Source of the DNA: Mycteria americana
Lineage: Eukaryota > Chordata > Aves > Ciconiiformes > Ciconiidae
Direction of reading: 5' to 3'
DNA: 64,000 bases
Assembly: GCF_035582795.1 (NCBI RefSeq)
Contig: NC_134367.1
Location: 3,846,501 to 3,910,500 of the forward strand
Shown here: positions 1-14,700 of the stretch, piece by piece
How positions within the stretch are numbered: position 1 is the stretch's first letter
Layout of the letters: every line of letters begins with the position of its first letter
The notes under the pieces: model-generated
Database searches by the model: none
Told to the model about the DNA's origin: nothing
Seen by the model: only the letters and a program-made list of their open reading frames with translations
Made by a program: the position numbers and the translations under genes

Positions 1-1590
1 TAAATAATAGAGAAGCAAAGAGGTTTTTTTGATCTAATTGCCTGGCTGCTCTAGTCTCTCATGCAAACTGCAGGCATCTGAGGAAATTGGGTAACCAGCT
101 GTGACAGCTAACAAAAGGCAGAAAATTCTCTCTGAGCTGGCATTTTATCCTCGACTTGTGTTTCAGGACTGAATCCACATCCAACTGCTGTGTGCTTGCC
201 TTGGCTTAGTGGTAGTGTGGATCACAGCCTTCATGTGAAAACGCTAGTGTTGTTCTGAGCAGCCACAGCAGTTTCTTCCCCGATTCCTTTGCCGTGCATC
301 ACCTTGTAGTCACTGCGAACAGCAGGAGCTGGAGGCTTAAGTTAACCCGCAAATAATCACCTTCAAGAGACGTTACCTGGAGCAGCCCTGCAAGGTATTG
401 CACAGTGATGGGGTTGAGAAGATGTGTGGACCCTTGCAGGTCCTCCTGGGAGAAGACAGTTCACAGACCTCTTGTGTCAGGCTAATTGCACATTCTCTTT
501 TAACCTTTTCATTCCCAGTGCTTCCCCAGGCTCCAGTCTGGTGGCTACTGGTATAATACACAGCCAAGCACTCCAGTTCTTTGCTTACCTGCATGTCCAC
601 CATATTTATTCACATATTTAATATTGATGCTGGGCTTGCTTCCTCTTAGAGGGGGATATCTGCTGGACTCTGCCCCATGAAGTCACTGATGCCCTGTTTG
701 CAGGTTACCTGTGTCTTCCTGAGCTGTAAGCACTGTGGCAGTGCCCGGCTCTGGCTCTTCAGTCTGACACTGCCTTATGCTCTTGCTGACACCCCTGCTT
801 CTGCTCTTTTGCACATAGCTATTTATGTAATAAGCTGGGCACTGAGGGCCCCCTTCCCCAAACTCTGGGGTCAATCAATGCGGATGCTCTGCCATTTACC
901 AAAAAAAAAAAAAAAAAAAAAAGGGAAAAGGAACTAACTTGCACAGTTTTCATAAGGGAATATGTACCTTCAATATTTTGATTGTATTGATCTAACTCTT
1001 GAATGTGGCGACCGGTTTAAGTGCACTATTGTCCATGTTGCATATGATATAACTTAAATTGCACTGTACAGCGTATTGGCGTCTAATGTATGCTTTGCTA
1101 AAGCCTTGGAAAGTGCTATCGTGTACAGGTTCCTGTAGGAGGGGAAAATGTCTATACTAGCACTCCCTTTTTTTGTAACTGTGTGACATTGACTAGCACT
1201 GTGTGATGTGTGCTACCTACCTGCTAACTAGTACAAATATAAGTGATGAGTGCACTTCTGTCCAAACATCTGGAATTGCTAATTGGACTTGGCTGCTGCA
1301 TCAGTCTTGATTTTTTTTTTTTTTTTTTTAAATGAAATAAGTAACAGGGCTGGGAGTTGTGTGCTATTGTTAGATGTATGCTGTATGTGTACAGAATCCC
1401 AGCCGCTGTGGTGTTGAATATATTGCAAAAAAAAAAAAAAGTAACAAATCTGAGAGAAACTATCACGGTTCAAATTGCTTAGCCATTTGGGGGGAGAAAA
1501 ACAGATACAAAGTGGCTGTAAACTTTGCTGTAGATATGTTGAGAACATAGAAATGTCTGTTCAAATTAAAGCCTTGAAGACTCTGAAAAG
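1..1590 (+). other. possible 3'UTR tail of an upstream gene, no coding exon seen
   Basis: No frame here resembles a protein I recognise. The segment has long A and T runs (A tract near 901-922, T tract near 1312-1330, A tract near 1427-1440) and ends near an ATTAAA hexamer at 1565-1570. This is compatible with the last part of a + strand 3'UTR. In mammals MTMR9 lies upstream of TDH on the same strand, so it is the obvious candidate. That rests on synteny knowledge only, because no MTMR9 codon can be read. It could equally be ordinary intergenic or intronic DNA. Confidence 0.25.
1565..1570 (+). terminator. candidate poly(A) signal ATTAAA
   Basis: ATTAAA is the commonest variant of AATAAA. It is followed by an AT-rich stretch with T-rich sequence at about 1610-1645. 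It could end the putative upstream transcript. A single hexamer is weak evidence. Confidence 0.25.
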
Positions 1591-2589
1591 TACTTTAATT
1601 ACAGTGCTGAATCTTCTTTATTAGTACTGCCTTCACTTTCCATTGGAGGGATGTGTGTGTCACTTGGATGCAAGCTCTTGGCTGAAACTTTTGTTCTTTT
1701 CAGCTCGTGCGTGTTTTCTTTTACAGCTGAACAGGGGCAGTGGTGGCCGAGGAGGGGTTTGTGCTGCAGGGTTGCACAGAAAGAAGAAGGTTGAGACCCT
1801 GAGTCTGTGCAAGGCTTGCAGAGCTCTGCTCCCACGGCTTTGGTCCTTTAACGCCAGCTCTGCATATGATGGATAATTCAATTAGCTGAGATTTTATACT
1901 TGTATTGAACTCTCTAAAGGAAGGAAGGCAGATGTCTTCAAAGGGAGAGTGGTTCGGAGTGAAGCAAAACCTTGCAAGAAGTCCATCAGTAGACCTGGGG
2001 TCACGGTTACCTATTGTTTTTTAAGACAGGTGGGGTACTTTGGTGTACTTGCCAGGGGAAGGAGGAAAAAAAAAAAAAAGGACAAACAGTTGTTGGAAAA
2101 CAGAGGCTGTGAACCATGGAAACTCCTGGATCTCTCCTGGCCGGTGGGATCACTGGGCTGTCTGTTTCCCTGCGGCATCGTTTGTGGTTTCTGCAACTCC
2201 TCTGGAAGGTGAAGAATTTCTGTGGCTTTTGGCATTTCAGCAGATGGAGACTCTGGGTGTGTGTGCTGCCCTGCAGCTTGTGCGGTCCTGTATGATAACA
2301 CAGTGAAGGGTGCTGAAGGTTTTGATGTGAAAAGATTGATATTCAGTCCCTATTTGTGCCAAATATTTGCAGAAGTCCCAGCTGAAACAGAGCGGGTCTA
2401 TTTTAAAATATTTTTAGCTATAATCAGGCAGCCTGATTTGGTGCAAGCTTGCTTTTTGGAGGGGAGGGGAGAAATAACTATCTGATCAAGTGTTGAAATT
2501 TGGTTTTAGTTAACTTTCCTTATGTTTTTATTTGAGCATGGGTAAGAGGGCATCATTAGTCCCAACAGTTTAAAACCAAATACATAAAG

Positions 2590-2730
2590 GCTCTGGAATA
2601 TTCAAAAGGATATAAAGCCATGCGTTGGATTCAAACGCTCTGGAATATTCAAAAGGATATAAAGCCATGCGTTGGATTCAAACGCTCTGGAATATTCAAA
2701 AGGATATAAAGCCATGCGTTGGATTCAAAC
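2590..2730. repeat. perfect tandem repeat, 3 x 47 bp
   Basis: Three adjacent copies start at 2590, 2637 and 2684, each 47 bp, beginning GCTCTGGAATATTC and ending GGATTCAAAC. I see no mismatch among them. Identical copies imply a recent duplication or ongoing homogenisation, so length may vary between individuals. Each copy contains GATATAAAG, a TATA-like string, but no gene follows. An assembly duplication cannot be excluded from sequence alone. Confidence 0.95.
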
Positions 2731-5700
2731 TGCAATTGAGATGCCACTCATGAAACACGATGCCTTTAAAGAGCTTGTACTGTGCGAACAGGCTGTTCAG
2801 GGCAGCTGTGATGGATTTCTTCAGCCCATATTATCTGTGTGTAAAACAGGATGTTTTGATTCAATGCGTAGAAACACCTGATGGGAGGGAGGGGAGAAGA
2901 CAGAGGCAGGCTCTGCTTGGTGCCCGGTCTGTGACTCGCTTGAACTCTAGCCTGGCTTTCCAAGCCTCCCTTTAAGTCATCTGCCATCAGATCTGTCCCA
3001 TCTCGCTCCTTTCTAACCTGTTCGCCAACTTTGAGGAGGCTTTGCAGGGTAGGGAATAGGAAGGCGATTATGTTCCTACAAGCTTCGTGAGCAGTGGCAG
3101 CCTGCCAGGGAAAGCAATTCACCCCTGCGGATGGGATGTCCGTGGGCTCGCCTCATTAAATATTGGGTTCCTCTGGCTGGTGGTGACTGTGCAGCATCCA
3201 AATCCCAGTACCTTGTACACGCTGTGACACCAACAGATCCTGAGGAAGCTAAAACTCGGCAGGATGAGGCCGTTGGCATGTCTTTTTTGAAAACCCAAGT
3301 GTTCTTGTTTAGTGCCATTGTAGGGCTCTCTTCCATGCTGCCGGTTTTTCCCCCCAAGCTGTGAAAGAAAACAATGAGGAGGAACTACTATTGTGCATTA
3401 AGTGTTATTCAAGGATGCTGGACTGTGTTGGGTTACTCACAGTTTCTCCTGCTGTGTAAATGTCAAGACAAGCCTGTGGCATTTGTCTTTCAGAGCTGGA
3501 GATGATAATCCTTTGATGTGCTGTTGCAAGAGTGTTGCTGATGGGTTTAGATTACTTTATCTGATGGTGCAGGTCATGCTGATGGAGGGTTTACTCTTAA
3601 AGCTTAAAATCTGCTCCCTCAGTATCTTAAAGTACTAGTGACAACCCGGCTGCTACATAGAAGAAAACCTGTTTCTCATAAATATTGGGGGGTTTGGACA
3701 ATTTTTGGTTGCTAATGTAGTGAGCAAAACTTTTGCTTGGGATAAAATAATCCGGGGGAAAAAAAGACATGAAGTTGCTGTTGAATTCCTATGGGAATTT
3801 ACCAGGTTGGTTGCATAAATTCAGTGTTTGCTCCTGCTGCTTTTTAGGGAAAATGTCCTTCTGTGCTTGTTTACACAAAATGAGTTGGAGCTCTTTCTTC
3901 TTTGTACTGCCATTTACCTTTTAGCCAGTCTTAAGCATCGCGGGTCACGGCTGTGCAGGTAAGGCACTGCCGTAAATGCTGAAGGCTTTAGCATTGCTGT
4001 GCAGCGTGCGGGAGGGCTGGAGCTCTGCAAATGAGGGATGCCGTAAGAACAAAATGTCCATTAACTGGACTGTTTGACTTTACCGTGGTAAAATGCATGT
4101 TATGTCAGTCTTAAAGACGCTGGGTGTAGTTACTAAAATCAGGTTTATTACAGCTTGTACAGTTAGGTTGTAAGAGTTTACAGGAACTGTTATTGTATAC
4201 AGAGGATCCATTTGATTCATAGCTGTGCGACAGTGCCAGCAGCAACATTCCCTTTGAACTATAGGGTGAAAAACACAGAACACGTTGCGTATTTGTTCGC
4301 GGGGCTGATGGCTGCACCCCAGCGCTGCGGAATTTTGAGTACTTTATCTGAGTAGCTAAAAGCTGATTCATTACTTGCCAAAGTGTAAAGCAAAAGCTAG
4401 GGGACTGGATCATTTATGCTGATTTATAAGGAGGCATAATTACAGCCCCTAGTCTTAGAGCTTGCCAGAGGGCATCCCCAGCCACCTTCAGCTCCGGGAG
4501 TTTCTAGCGCCTACGTTGTCAGGCAGCGATTCATACACTTGGGATGCCTTTTTTTTGAAATTATTCTGATAATCTGAGCTTGGCATGTGTGTCTAGGATG
4601 TCAGTCTTCACACGAGGAATACGTGTGGGAGGAGGAGAGCCTCCTGCGAGGAGGTGAATAGTCGAGTGTCCAGGGGAAGATGCAGATCCGGGGTCTGCAC
4701 TGTGCCGGCTGCGCTAGGCACATCCCAATGGGTAGCGGTACCATACCGGGTAATGGTTTCAGGGTTGAAGGGATCGCTGTGATCACGGTGTGGAGGATAA
4801 AAGGTTCTCGGCCTTTTGGCAAGTGGATAATTCAAAAGTACAAGAAGTACAGGAAATTTGCTTCCTGGTCTGTGACCAGAGAATTGGCATTTTCTACAGT
4901 GGTTAACAAAGTAATTACCAATAGCCTTTTTACAAATTTTTCTTTATTGAGGAATAATATACATGTAGCAAAGACCTACTTAAAGGCTTCATTTATATTC
5001 TTTTAAATCAGATCATTATTTAATAACTTATGTACGTTGTTGTTGGAATGGTATACGTTTTTGCAGCCCTTTGTATATTGTGGTAGATTAAATTGTATCA
5101 CTTCTAAAATGCAAATTCTAGTCTCTTTCCTGACATGAAATTGTTGTGATGCCCCAGCAAGGTAAGTGCAACATTTCTACAGGATATTTTCTAGTTTAGC
5201 CTTTTTTTTTTTTTGGCTTGTAGTTCCTTGATGCTATGAAATAAAAACTTCCTTGTCAAAAACTTTCTGGCAGCTATAAAGGTTGTTCCAGAATTAGGGG
5301 GGTTTTGGAGCAGAGAACCACTTGCCTTTTCTGTGCTGTGCTTCATCTCATCAGCTGCCATTTTTTGTGGTGCTTGGAGCATCTAAGCTACCGTGGCCAT
5401 ATCCTACATGGCTGTGGAGTCCTGAAGCCTCTGTTAACCAGGGGATTAGATGTGGTGTAGGAACAGCTTTGAGTAAACACAGTGCTTGGTGCACTAGACT
5501 GAGACCTACACTTGACCTGAACCTCTTTTCCCTGAAGACTTGATGACATTGCTGCTAGAGTGAAGAGGATTTTCTCTGTTTCTTATTTAATCAGTTGTTT
5601 CGGGGAGAAAACAGCAATTTGGACTACAGTGGGGTAAGTACAGGGCTCTGGTTTCTACATTTCCATAGGTTTGGGAAGGATAAAAAAGCTGTGCCTTGCT

Positions 5701-8700
5701 GGGAAAAATTTTTTTTTCCACAGATCCTTAAGGGACACTTGTGCAACATCAAATACATAAAGTATCCTGGCTGCGCTGCCAGCAGTTGGCGAGGCTGTAA
5801 TTTCACAATGGGGAAGGCTTTGGCAATGCCGAATTAAAATGCTGCTGTTCTCCTCCACCTCTTTTTCATCCTCAGTTGTGCTGGTTCAGCTGCTTGTGAT
5901 TCCATGTGGTATGTTGGATTAGAAAAACTGGTAAGGAAAAGTAAGCCAGCCAAAAGGGAGAAGCCCTGCAGCCTGAGTCAGCATCTGTGGTGTTAAACAT
6001 TGCAATGATGCTTTTAGTAATTAAGTCATAGGGAAGATCTGTAAGGTGAAAACCCATGTGGCTTAACGAGCTGTTCTCTAAGGCTCTGTCACTGCAACTG
6101 GATCCTCATGTAGACTGGAAGGATGATTGATTTTATTTTTTTTTTTATTTTTACTTGGGTTTTTTTTAGGCACTGGACTGGGGTTTGGGAGACCGAAGTC
6201 CTGGTCCTGCCACTGCCACAGATTGCTGGTGTCACCTCAAGTGAGTTACTTCATCTGCATCAGTCTTGGCTGGAGAAGTGCGCTTTCTGGGTGAGTCCAG
6301 GTGAAATTCCCTGTTCTCATGTGCCTCGTGTGTGTTTACTGTTTGGGACAGAGACTTCTTGGTTATTGTACAGCTTTGATTAAAAACAGCCTCTAGGCAC
6401 TAACCAGGGTCTAAGGTATTGAGCACGTAGCGAAGCCTAGGTGGAGCTAAAAGGGGCGAAGAGAGGGTATACCTCGATCCTTGCCCGCTGCTAACATTAC
6501 AGAAAGCCACGCACTTAACATGCGCACAATTGTCAGCAGGACTAAAAATAACTGGTCCACAGAAATACAAGGCTTGTGCCCACAGAGTACGGTACCGTGC
6601 AGAGCAGCAAACCAAAGGGATAGCATGTCTCTATGGCAAGAGGTCTCTTGTGTCTACAAGTGTCCTGAAAGGCCATGAAGAGCACAGTGAGTTGCGAGGA
6701 AGGTGTGCAAATTCAGCAAGGGGGCAGAAGGGGAGCAGGGGTGAGATCAAGAAAACGCTGTGAGTAGGAGGGGGTGGGAGGGAGATTAAGCCTGAGGCGC
6801 TGGGAGAAGCTGTTGCAGAACGCTTCGAACAAGAGGAAGACTTTTGGATGCTACATGAAAAAGGAGAGGAAGAAGGCAGAGGTGTAAAGTAGAGTGGGGA
6901 GAGTGATGAGCACTCTTGGAGCCATCAGATCCATGGCACCGTGCTGCTTACGAGAGGATGGACAGTTCTTGTCTGCTGCTGGAGACTCCCAACAGCAGAA
7001 TTCATTCCCAGCAACTTGGTCCCCACCCTGGCCCTTTTGGCAGCGCTACACACAAGTCCCAGCTTGGAGGAGTGCCTCACCATACGCTGTGCAAAAGAAG
7101 CGCTGGAGTTTGCCAGCTTACTGTGTTTTAGTAATCTGCCCCTCCTAGAAGAAGGGAATGGGCTGTTCACTGCCATTGCCTGGGCTTGTGTTGTACCTGA
7201 GTAACGCCATGTTAAAACTCTCGCTATTTTGGAACTGTTTGAGGGGGAAGAAAAGAAATAGGATTAACTACTGAAAAATAAGATCACTTAGTGGCTGGCT
7301 GTGTATACTGCTCTCCAAACTAGGAGCATCCTTAAATCTACAACTCTGCCGCTGTTACAGGATGGCACCTCCTGAACGAGAGAGGAAGAAAGGGTGCTGT
7401 GCTATGAGGATCAAGCTGTCCTCTTTCCTGAGTTAAAGTCAACCTTTTGATGTCCTCTCTCCCGTTCTTCAGCTGCCTGGATTTCTGATGAGAATGTTGC
7501 CTCAGCACCCGGCCCAGATCTGACTTTCCCTTTCTTGTCATCACAGCCTTGAGAGGCAGAGCAGCTTGTTGGACCATGTCCTACTCTCTTCCCCTTGGCT
7601 CTTTTAATTTGCATTTCCAATATTCCTCTGTTAGCGTGTTTCTGAACTTCAGACTGGCTTTTCTTGTTTGCAGTCTCTCAGACATGGATTTTAAAAAAAA
7701 AAAAAAAAACACCAAACCCACAAAGCCTTACAATCCAGATAAAAAATATAAAACAAGCTTCTCAGTAGTTTGTAACCCTCCCTCTCTCCCTGGAGCACTT
7801 TTTGGGGCACCTTTTGTCATGCACAGAGGCTCTGTGAGCAGGATACACACAAGCAAAGACTAGTGAGCTGGAAGGCTGCGCTGACCACTGAGACAGACAC
7901 CCAAAGTGTCTTTGGTGCCCAACGAGGCACTCGTTGGGTGGGAGCGTTGGCCTTGGCCACTTGCTGGAATGGATCATCAGTGATGCCATCATCTATCTTG
8001 CGGAGTTGGGTTTCCTCCCCTATAGGATTTTCTGCCCTCTCATGTTGAGGTTTTTCATCTTGCACCTTTGAGCTGCTACCTATCGCATCTCGACAATCCT
8101 ACCTCTGTCCTTGGTTTTACCTTGCTTATCTTGCAGGGCTCTGTGCTCTTTCTCACAATTTGGCAATCTCCTCTGCTCTCAGAGGCAGGGTTATCCATCT
8201 GGGCCATATCAGGGAGGCCTTGGATCGCAGCTGAACCTGGAGGATGCGGTGGTTTCAGGGCCAGCTTGCTGCAAGCTCCGTCTAGCTTGTGTTCGTGCCA
8301 GTTTAATGCTCCAGATGGTTGCCTCGGCGCTGGAGGAGGTAACTGGGTTATTAAATCACTCCTGCTTCTTTTGTCAGTCTGGGGAATCTGCTATCCTGGT
8401 GTGATACTGCTCTAGAAGAGAACTTTACATTGAGTCAGGCTAGTAGATAGAGTAAAACCACCAGTGAGCAACTTCAGGTGCTCTATCCATCATCCTTCCC
8501 AAGCAGAAAAAGCCCCTTTTGCTCAACTGCATGCATATATCGGGGCCCTGGAGACAACAGGATCTTTTCTTCTTACCTCTGCAGCATGCCAGGTGAGATC
8601 TGCTTGCCCTCGCTGCAGGGCTGGATCCATGATGCCCTTCCTGAGAGCAGCCATGGAGTCATGCTAGAGGCTCTGCTTTTGCTTTTTTCATTTGGTGGCA

Positions 8701-11700
8701 GAGTCCTCAGCCTGGAAAAGTGATTGCTGAGGTGATGATATGATGGAGGTCTATGAAATATTGGCATGGAGAAGGTAAGGAACAACTACTTGCTCTGCCT
8801 CATACAAGAATTAAGGTGCACCAGATAAAATTATCAGGTGGCACTTGAAACAAAAAGAGGTGGTGGTTGGCAGGGTGCGTGGTTCAGCTGGGGAACTCAT
8901 GGCCATGGGACATCATAGGTGCCAAACATGATATGCATTCAAAAAGCAGCTAAATACGGGAAAGAAAAATCCATCAAGGGTTATTTAACACAAAGACATC
9001 AGCTGTCCCTGAGCAATACAGTATGAGGATGTCAGGGATGCATAGCTGTTAGTTTTTCTTCCATGTACTGTGCCCTGGCTGGCTGCTGGTGGCCTTCAAG
9101 ACAGCATACAGGACTCGGATGACCCTTTAGTTCAACTCAGTTTGCTGAAGATGCTGCACAGTCTATAGTAGATGGAACGATACTGCTGATGCTCCCATAG
9201 CTTTGCTTCCCCAGGGGCTTTAAATGCATTTTTCGAGGCTCTGCAGTCCAACAAGAGAGTTCTTTGTGTTTATTTTCCTACTGTAGCTTTTCCTCTTCTA
9301 AAGAGAGACAGCTGGTTTGGTGAATGGTACTTAACAGTTCTTTCAAACTCAATTAGGCACTTGGGAGCCAGGAATTGCAAGCACTCAGCTTCTACAGCGA
9401 GCAAAGGATTTTCCCCCCTGCAGCTTCTGTTATATCATGATTTTCCAAGATGTCCACACTTTGTGAGCTGAGGTTTTAAAAAGTGGCCATTTGTTAGTGT
9501 CTGAAAGCCTTGGAAATAGTAGCTGGTCCTGCTTTGTTTGCTCTCCTAACTTTGAAATGCTCTGAAACAATTTCATTCATCACTTCCTTTTTGGGGGGGG
9601 GGAATAAAAAAAAACAGGCTCTGTCCCAACCCTGAACTGACTTGAATCTTGTATCTACAACAAATGTCAGGGATAATTTTCTTGGCAGACTTGACAACAA
9701 ACCATTCTTCCATTTGAAGTGGCTGGACAGTGAAACTGAAATGCTTTTTCCTTTTGTTATAAGTGCATATCAGGGTGCAGTGTTTTGTGTAGGGTCTTCT
9801 GCTCATGCCCCGTAGCTGTGCCCACGTACTGCCCAGCCAGGCATTAAGTGATGTGATTAATAGCTGCCACATGTGGTTGACTCTGCCTCTGATCTCTAGG
9901 GTGGGGAGATCTGTGTGTGCAGTGCAGGGTTTTGCTAGCAGAGCTCTGTGAAAGGTTTCCCTCCCAGGAAATTGTTTCTGATAGTTTAATGTTGGTCTTT
10001 GTCCTGACTGAAAATTAAGACCTCAAAAAAAAAAAAAAAAGTATACACGCATATTTTTGTATGACACTTTTTTTCTTTATTTAGTTAAGCTTGCCAGATT
10101 ATTTCTTTTAGGTACCTTTAACAAAAGCATTTTAATATTTCAGGATTCCTTTTTGGGTTGCTGAGCTAAAGGTTCCAGCTCACTGAGCTGTATGCTCATA
10201 GGGGCCTGGGATACTTTATATGGCATATTGTCATGCTCTGGACTCCTGCCCAGACAACGTCTCCCAGAGCAGGGCACTGCCATGAGAAACGGAGCCGAGC
10301 TGGCTTAATGCAAGCATCTAAGAATGACTGTGCTGGTCAGAGAGAAGGTACAAGCATCCCCACGCTTGGTCTTCAGCAGCCATCAACAGTGAATGTTTAT
10401 GGAGAGAATATAGGGAATGGGATATTTCCCAGACTCCAGTCATAAGCGGTTCAGTGACTTCTTGACGCAGAGGTTATATCTGTATTGTCACGTTTAATAC
10501 TCACTATGGAGCTATCCTCTGCAAATTGCCTCTTGAATCCATGTTCCCTTTGGGACTTGGTGATCAAGCACTTGGCTCTCCTGTTTATTTTGGAAAGGCT
10601 ACGAACGTATGGCACCCAAAGCTGCGATCCCAGCTGGCAAACAGTGGCCTGAAGTCATGCAATTTAACGCTGACATGACTTGAAACACTTTGGATTTAGT
10701 TCAAGAAAACGCTGACTTTTGATTTTAAGAGGAATGAAAAGAAAATTGAATGATTTAGGCAAAATCCCCTTTTTGCCCCCAAGGACAATTCTTTTTTTTT
10801 TTTTTTTTTCTTTGCTGAGATTGCTCTTTCTGTGGATGGAAAATTCCCAACCTGCCTGAGTTGCCAAGCTCTTGTTTTTAGCTAAAGCATATGCTGATGT
10901 ATGTTTGTATCTTGCTCCAAGAAAAAGCTGTGGATAAATAAAGAGCTGAAGGCAGCAAGCAGTTCCCTTCCCCATTCCAACAGTCCTCAGATTGCCAGTG
11001 AGGGGGATGGAAAAAACGTCAATTACAGTTCAGTCTGCAGGAATGAGAGCAATATTATACTAATTAAGAAACTTAAATATAATTCCAACTTGTTAACCTG
11101 CCCTACAGGGGAATTCACTGTAAATGCAGAAAGATCCTGAAAAGTTGATCTACAGCGCCCATTGCCTGAGAGATGTCAATTGAGAGGAAAGAATAAACTG
11201 CCTTTATTTCAATAAGAGGACTGTTAAACTTGAAAAGCAAAGTTTTTAGACTCATTGTGCTGGATTATAAAGATTAGCTAATAATTCTGTATGGAAAATG
11301 GAATTCTTAAATGCTTTTGCCCCTCCCTAGCTCATAACGCAATGCCTTATTGCCCTCAAGCAAAGGCAAGAAATTTTTAAGCCAATTTTTCCCTGACACT
11401 CTGCACGCTGCTGCTGGCTGCTCTGCTCAGTCTTAACAGCTGTGAGAGGCTGGTGAGTCTGTGGGAAAGGTGTCTGCCTGTTCTTGGATGCATCAAGCAT
11501 GCTCCTAGCACTTGATAAATGATTTTGCAGCTGTGGTAACGGCTCTGTTTCGCAGAGATGGCCATTTTAGATTTCATTTTAAATGCATTTTAACTTTTCT
11601 GTCTGAAGTTTCCCTCCAAGGTCTTCTGCCAAAAGTCAGCTTTATTTTAGAGTGAAAGTTTTGAGGTTAATTGAACAGGGCACTTTGGAGATGAGGGATT

Positions 11701-14700
11701 TAAGTCCCTGAGACCTTGCAGATTTCATAAAATGCACTGATATGTTTTTAGCAGGCTTTTCTCGGGTCAGTTCGTGGGGGTTACACTCTTCAAGACCTAT
11801 GAAACCCAGTGGTTCCCTAGACCGTAATGAGCTACACTGAGCAGTTGTGCATCTACTCCCAGATCTGGCAAGTCATAGATTTTACAGGGTGTGAGCCCCT
11901 GACAGGGAAGCTTTACATTACATTATCAGATGAAACCTGAGTCCTTTTCATAAACCCACTATTTATTCTCCAAAGTCTATGTAACAAATGCGCTCAGTAA
12001 ATAGAGTTGGGAAAGTGGCTTTAGCTTGATTACAAGATGTTCCTCTTCTCCTTTGTTCCCTTGCAGAAAATGACCCTGATGAATGGCACGTCCTCCCAGG
12101 TTGTAACCAGCCTCAGCCAACCCTACCTGAGGCCTCTTCTTAGCCAGCTGTGGCAGTGGGAAGAGAGGAGGAAGAAACGACGATGTTGGACTCATTAACA
12201 TCTGAGTATTTCACAGTGTCCCATTTTCTGAGTATTCAGTGTTTCAAGGCTGTTTGACAAGTTTCCATCTCTTGGGCAGATAGAGGTGATCTTCCACCCT
12301 TCTTGTCTCAGAGTGCCCACCTTGGTCAGAGCTGGGATTATGGTTTACTCTTCCACCACAGTGTTCAATGCCACGCTGCTGAGCCCAACTGCTTCTTACC
12401 ACAAGAGCTCTAGAGGTGGGATCTTCTCGGTGTGGCAATACTGTGTGTTTCTGCTAATTACAGAGGCTGTTTTGCACCGACTAGTGAAATAGTGCAGAGG
12501 GACCATGTCTACAGGGGGCCTGTGATGTCATCCTTGCAGTAGGATGCTGTAAGATAGTGGATGCCCTTGTCACTCCTGTCTGTCTGTCTGTGACAGCGAG
12601 GAAGGGACTGGAGTGATGCAGAACCTTTCCTGCTCAATAAATGTAGACTGTAATTATAAAAGAGTGTATTCATTGCCCTATTCATCTGATAGCTGTGTGT
12701 TTACTGGGTAAAAGCATTTATCAAGAAACTCTGTAATCCATCAGCAGTCCAAGGAGAGTAAATGACCAGGTAGGCCATGGTGGACCACTCCTTTTGGATC
12801 AGATGGTCACTTCCCATTTTCTTGGTTTCTGAGCTTCTTAGGAAGATGCATCACTGCATTGGCAGTGAACCTAAGTTATAAAAACCGTGACACAAAGATG
12901 TTTTTCCAAAACCTTCTGGTTTGCCTTTTGTGGTTTCCAAACGTTCTTTTCCTCAGCATCAAGGGATCCATCCGTACACAAAGGTTGCTAGAGTGGCTTG
13001 CTTCTGTTTAGCTGAGCATCCCAACAACTGCAGTGGTTGCCTCAGAATGGTGCAGCAGATGCTGCCAGCCTCAGATGGACACTGTTTGGATTGGAAAGTT
13101 ATCAGAGAATTAGTATTGTTGGATGGGTGAAAGGAAAAGGTATTTCTGTGACAATGGAGTATCTTCTCCAAGGGAAAACTCAAGGCTTTTCTTCCTTACT
13201 GTAACTAAGTAAAGGATTAAGCCTGACTTCCTTTCCATTAAACCCTCCCCTTTCTCATGGAGCTTGAAACCTTGCTGTTTTCAGGTATTCGCTAGCTCAG
13301 GTACACACTGAACAGCCCAGCTATTCAGTGGAATATCTGGAAGGCCAGATCCAGATGAACCTTGATAGAGGAGGGCAATTAAATCCATTGCATTAATGAC
13401 CATTGTTCTTTGTTGGTGTGTGATAAACTTGGTGCGAGGCTTTGTCTGACTTTTTAAGATGGTCTGGTTTTCACGTCTCACAGGGTACATTCCTTAACCC
13501 TTACTGTATTGCAGCATCTGCTCACCTCAAAGACCTGTATGAGCTTGTTTTCATACCAGGTTGTGTCTTGTGTAGAAGGATACAGACCTTTAGGAAAGCA
13601 GGCCATGATTTACTGGACAGAGAAAACTTACTGTGAACAAACTCTCTTCTACTGGCCTGAGAGCTGTCTGAAACGCTGCTCCTGCTTCGACTGGAAACTC
13701 ATCGTTAGCTGCACTAATTATGCATCTTCTTTCCATAGCGTACTTAAATAAATCCTTGTGTGGAGACCTGCACTGTCAAGGCCAGTAAGGAAGAAAGATG
13801 GATACTGTGTGCACCCCAGGCACTGTTAGAGTGGATCTAGTTCTGCAAAAACAACTGCTGAGGGTATATAATGTTTTCCTTCTGCCTTTGTTTTTGGCTG
13901 TGGTTACTCATGTTTGTTACAGGATGAATGTATTTGGCCTTCATAGAAGCTGTGAAGGGCAGGGAGATTGTTTGGGACTTACTGTTTCTGTTCTGAGCCT
14001 TCCATGTGATGTTCTCGGTGTGCTGGAGCAGCTCTGCTGGAAAACTGGGAATGTCAGCAAAAGGGAAGTGAGGCTCACTTTGAATTAGAGCACCTGCCTG
14101 CCCCTTGTGAGCTCTGTGTATCCACTCTGGGGTGTGAAAACCCTGCTTAAGGGTAAGCAGCAACTTGCTGTGGATTTCTTAGCAACATTATGGCCTCTGT
14201 ACAGGCAAGTGTTCATGAAGGGTATGACTCAGGGCCTGATGTTTCTCTGCCTGGCTCGTTACCTATACATGCAAATATTTGCATCAGATCATTGTTCTTG
14301 TATTTGGGATGTAGCCTTCATCCGTCTTTTTTGCTTAGATGTGAAGCTGCAAGACAGTGGGTAAATGGGTGTGTATAGGAAAGTCTTCAGGGAACAAATG
14401 AAGCTGTTTCCTTTCCCAAAATAAAGGCATCTCTTTCCAAAATCTAGGAATTCCTACTAGCTGGCTGCAGTGCAGGTCAGGGCTTCTTGAGGACGGTGTA
14501 ACCTTCAAAACTTGAATCAGTGGCCTTTTTGATACATCCTTAGGATTAACAACTGTTCCCTCATTCTTTTTATACGTTTCTTGGATATTAAATAAATCAC
14601 AAACAATTCTACGGGTGACACCAGAACTGGAGGATTGCTCTATATGCAGAGTTATACTGCAAAGGCTTCAGATACAGAAGTAGCATGGATGGGGAGAGAT

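Noticed and set aside
1-1590. Naming this segment MTMR9 3'UTR
   Set aside because: Only gene order in mammals suggests it. No coding exon or diagnostic sequence is visible, so no gene symbol is given.
12560-12660. Transcript end suggested by CAATAAATGTAGACTG near 12635
   Set aside because: The hexamer context is fair, but no exon, splice site or open frame upstream supports a gene.
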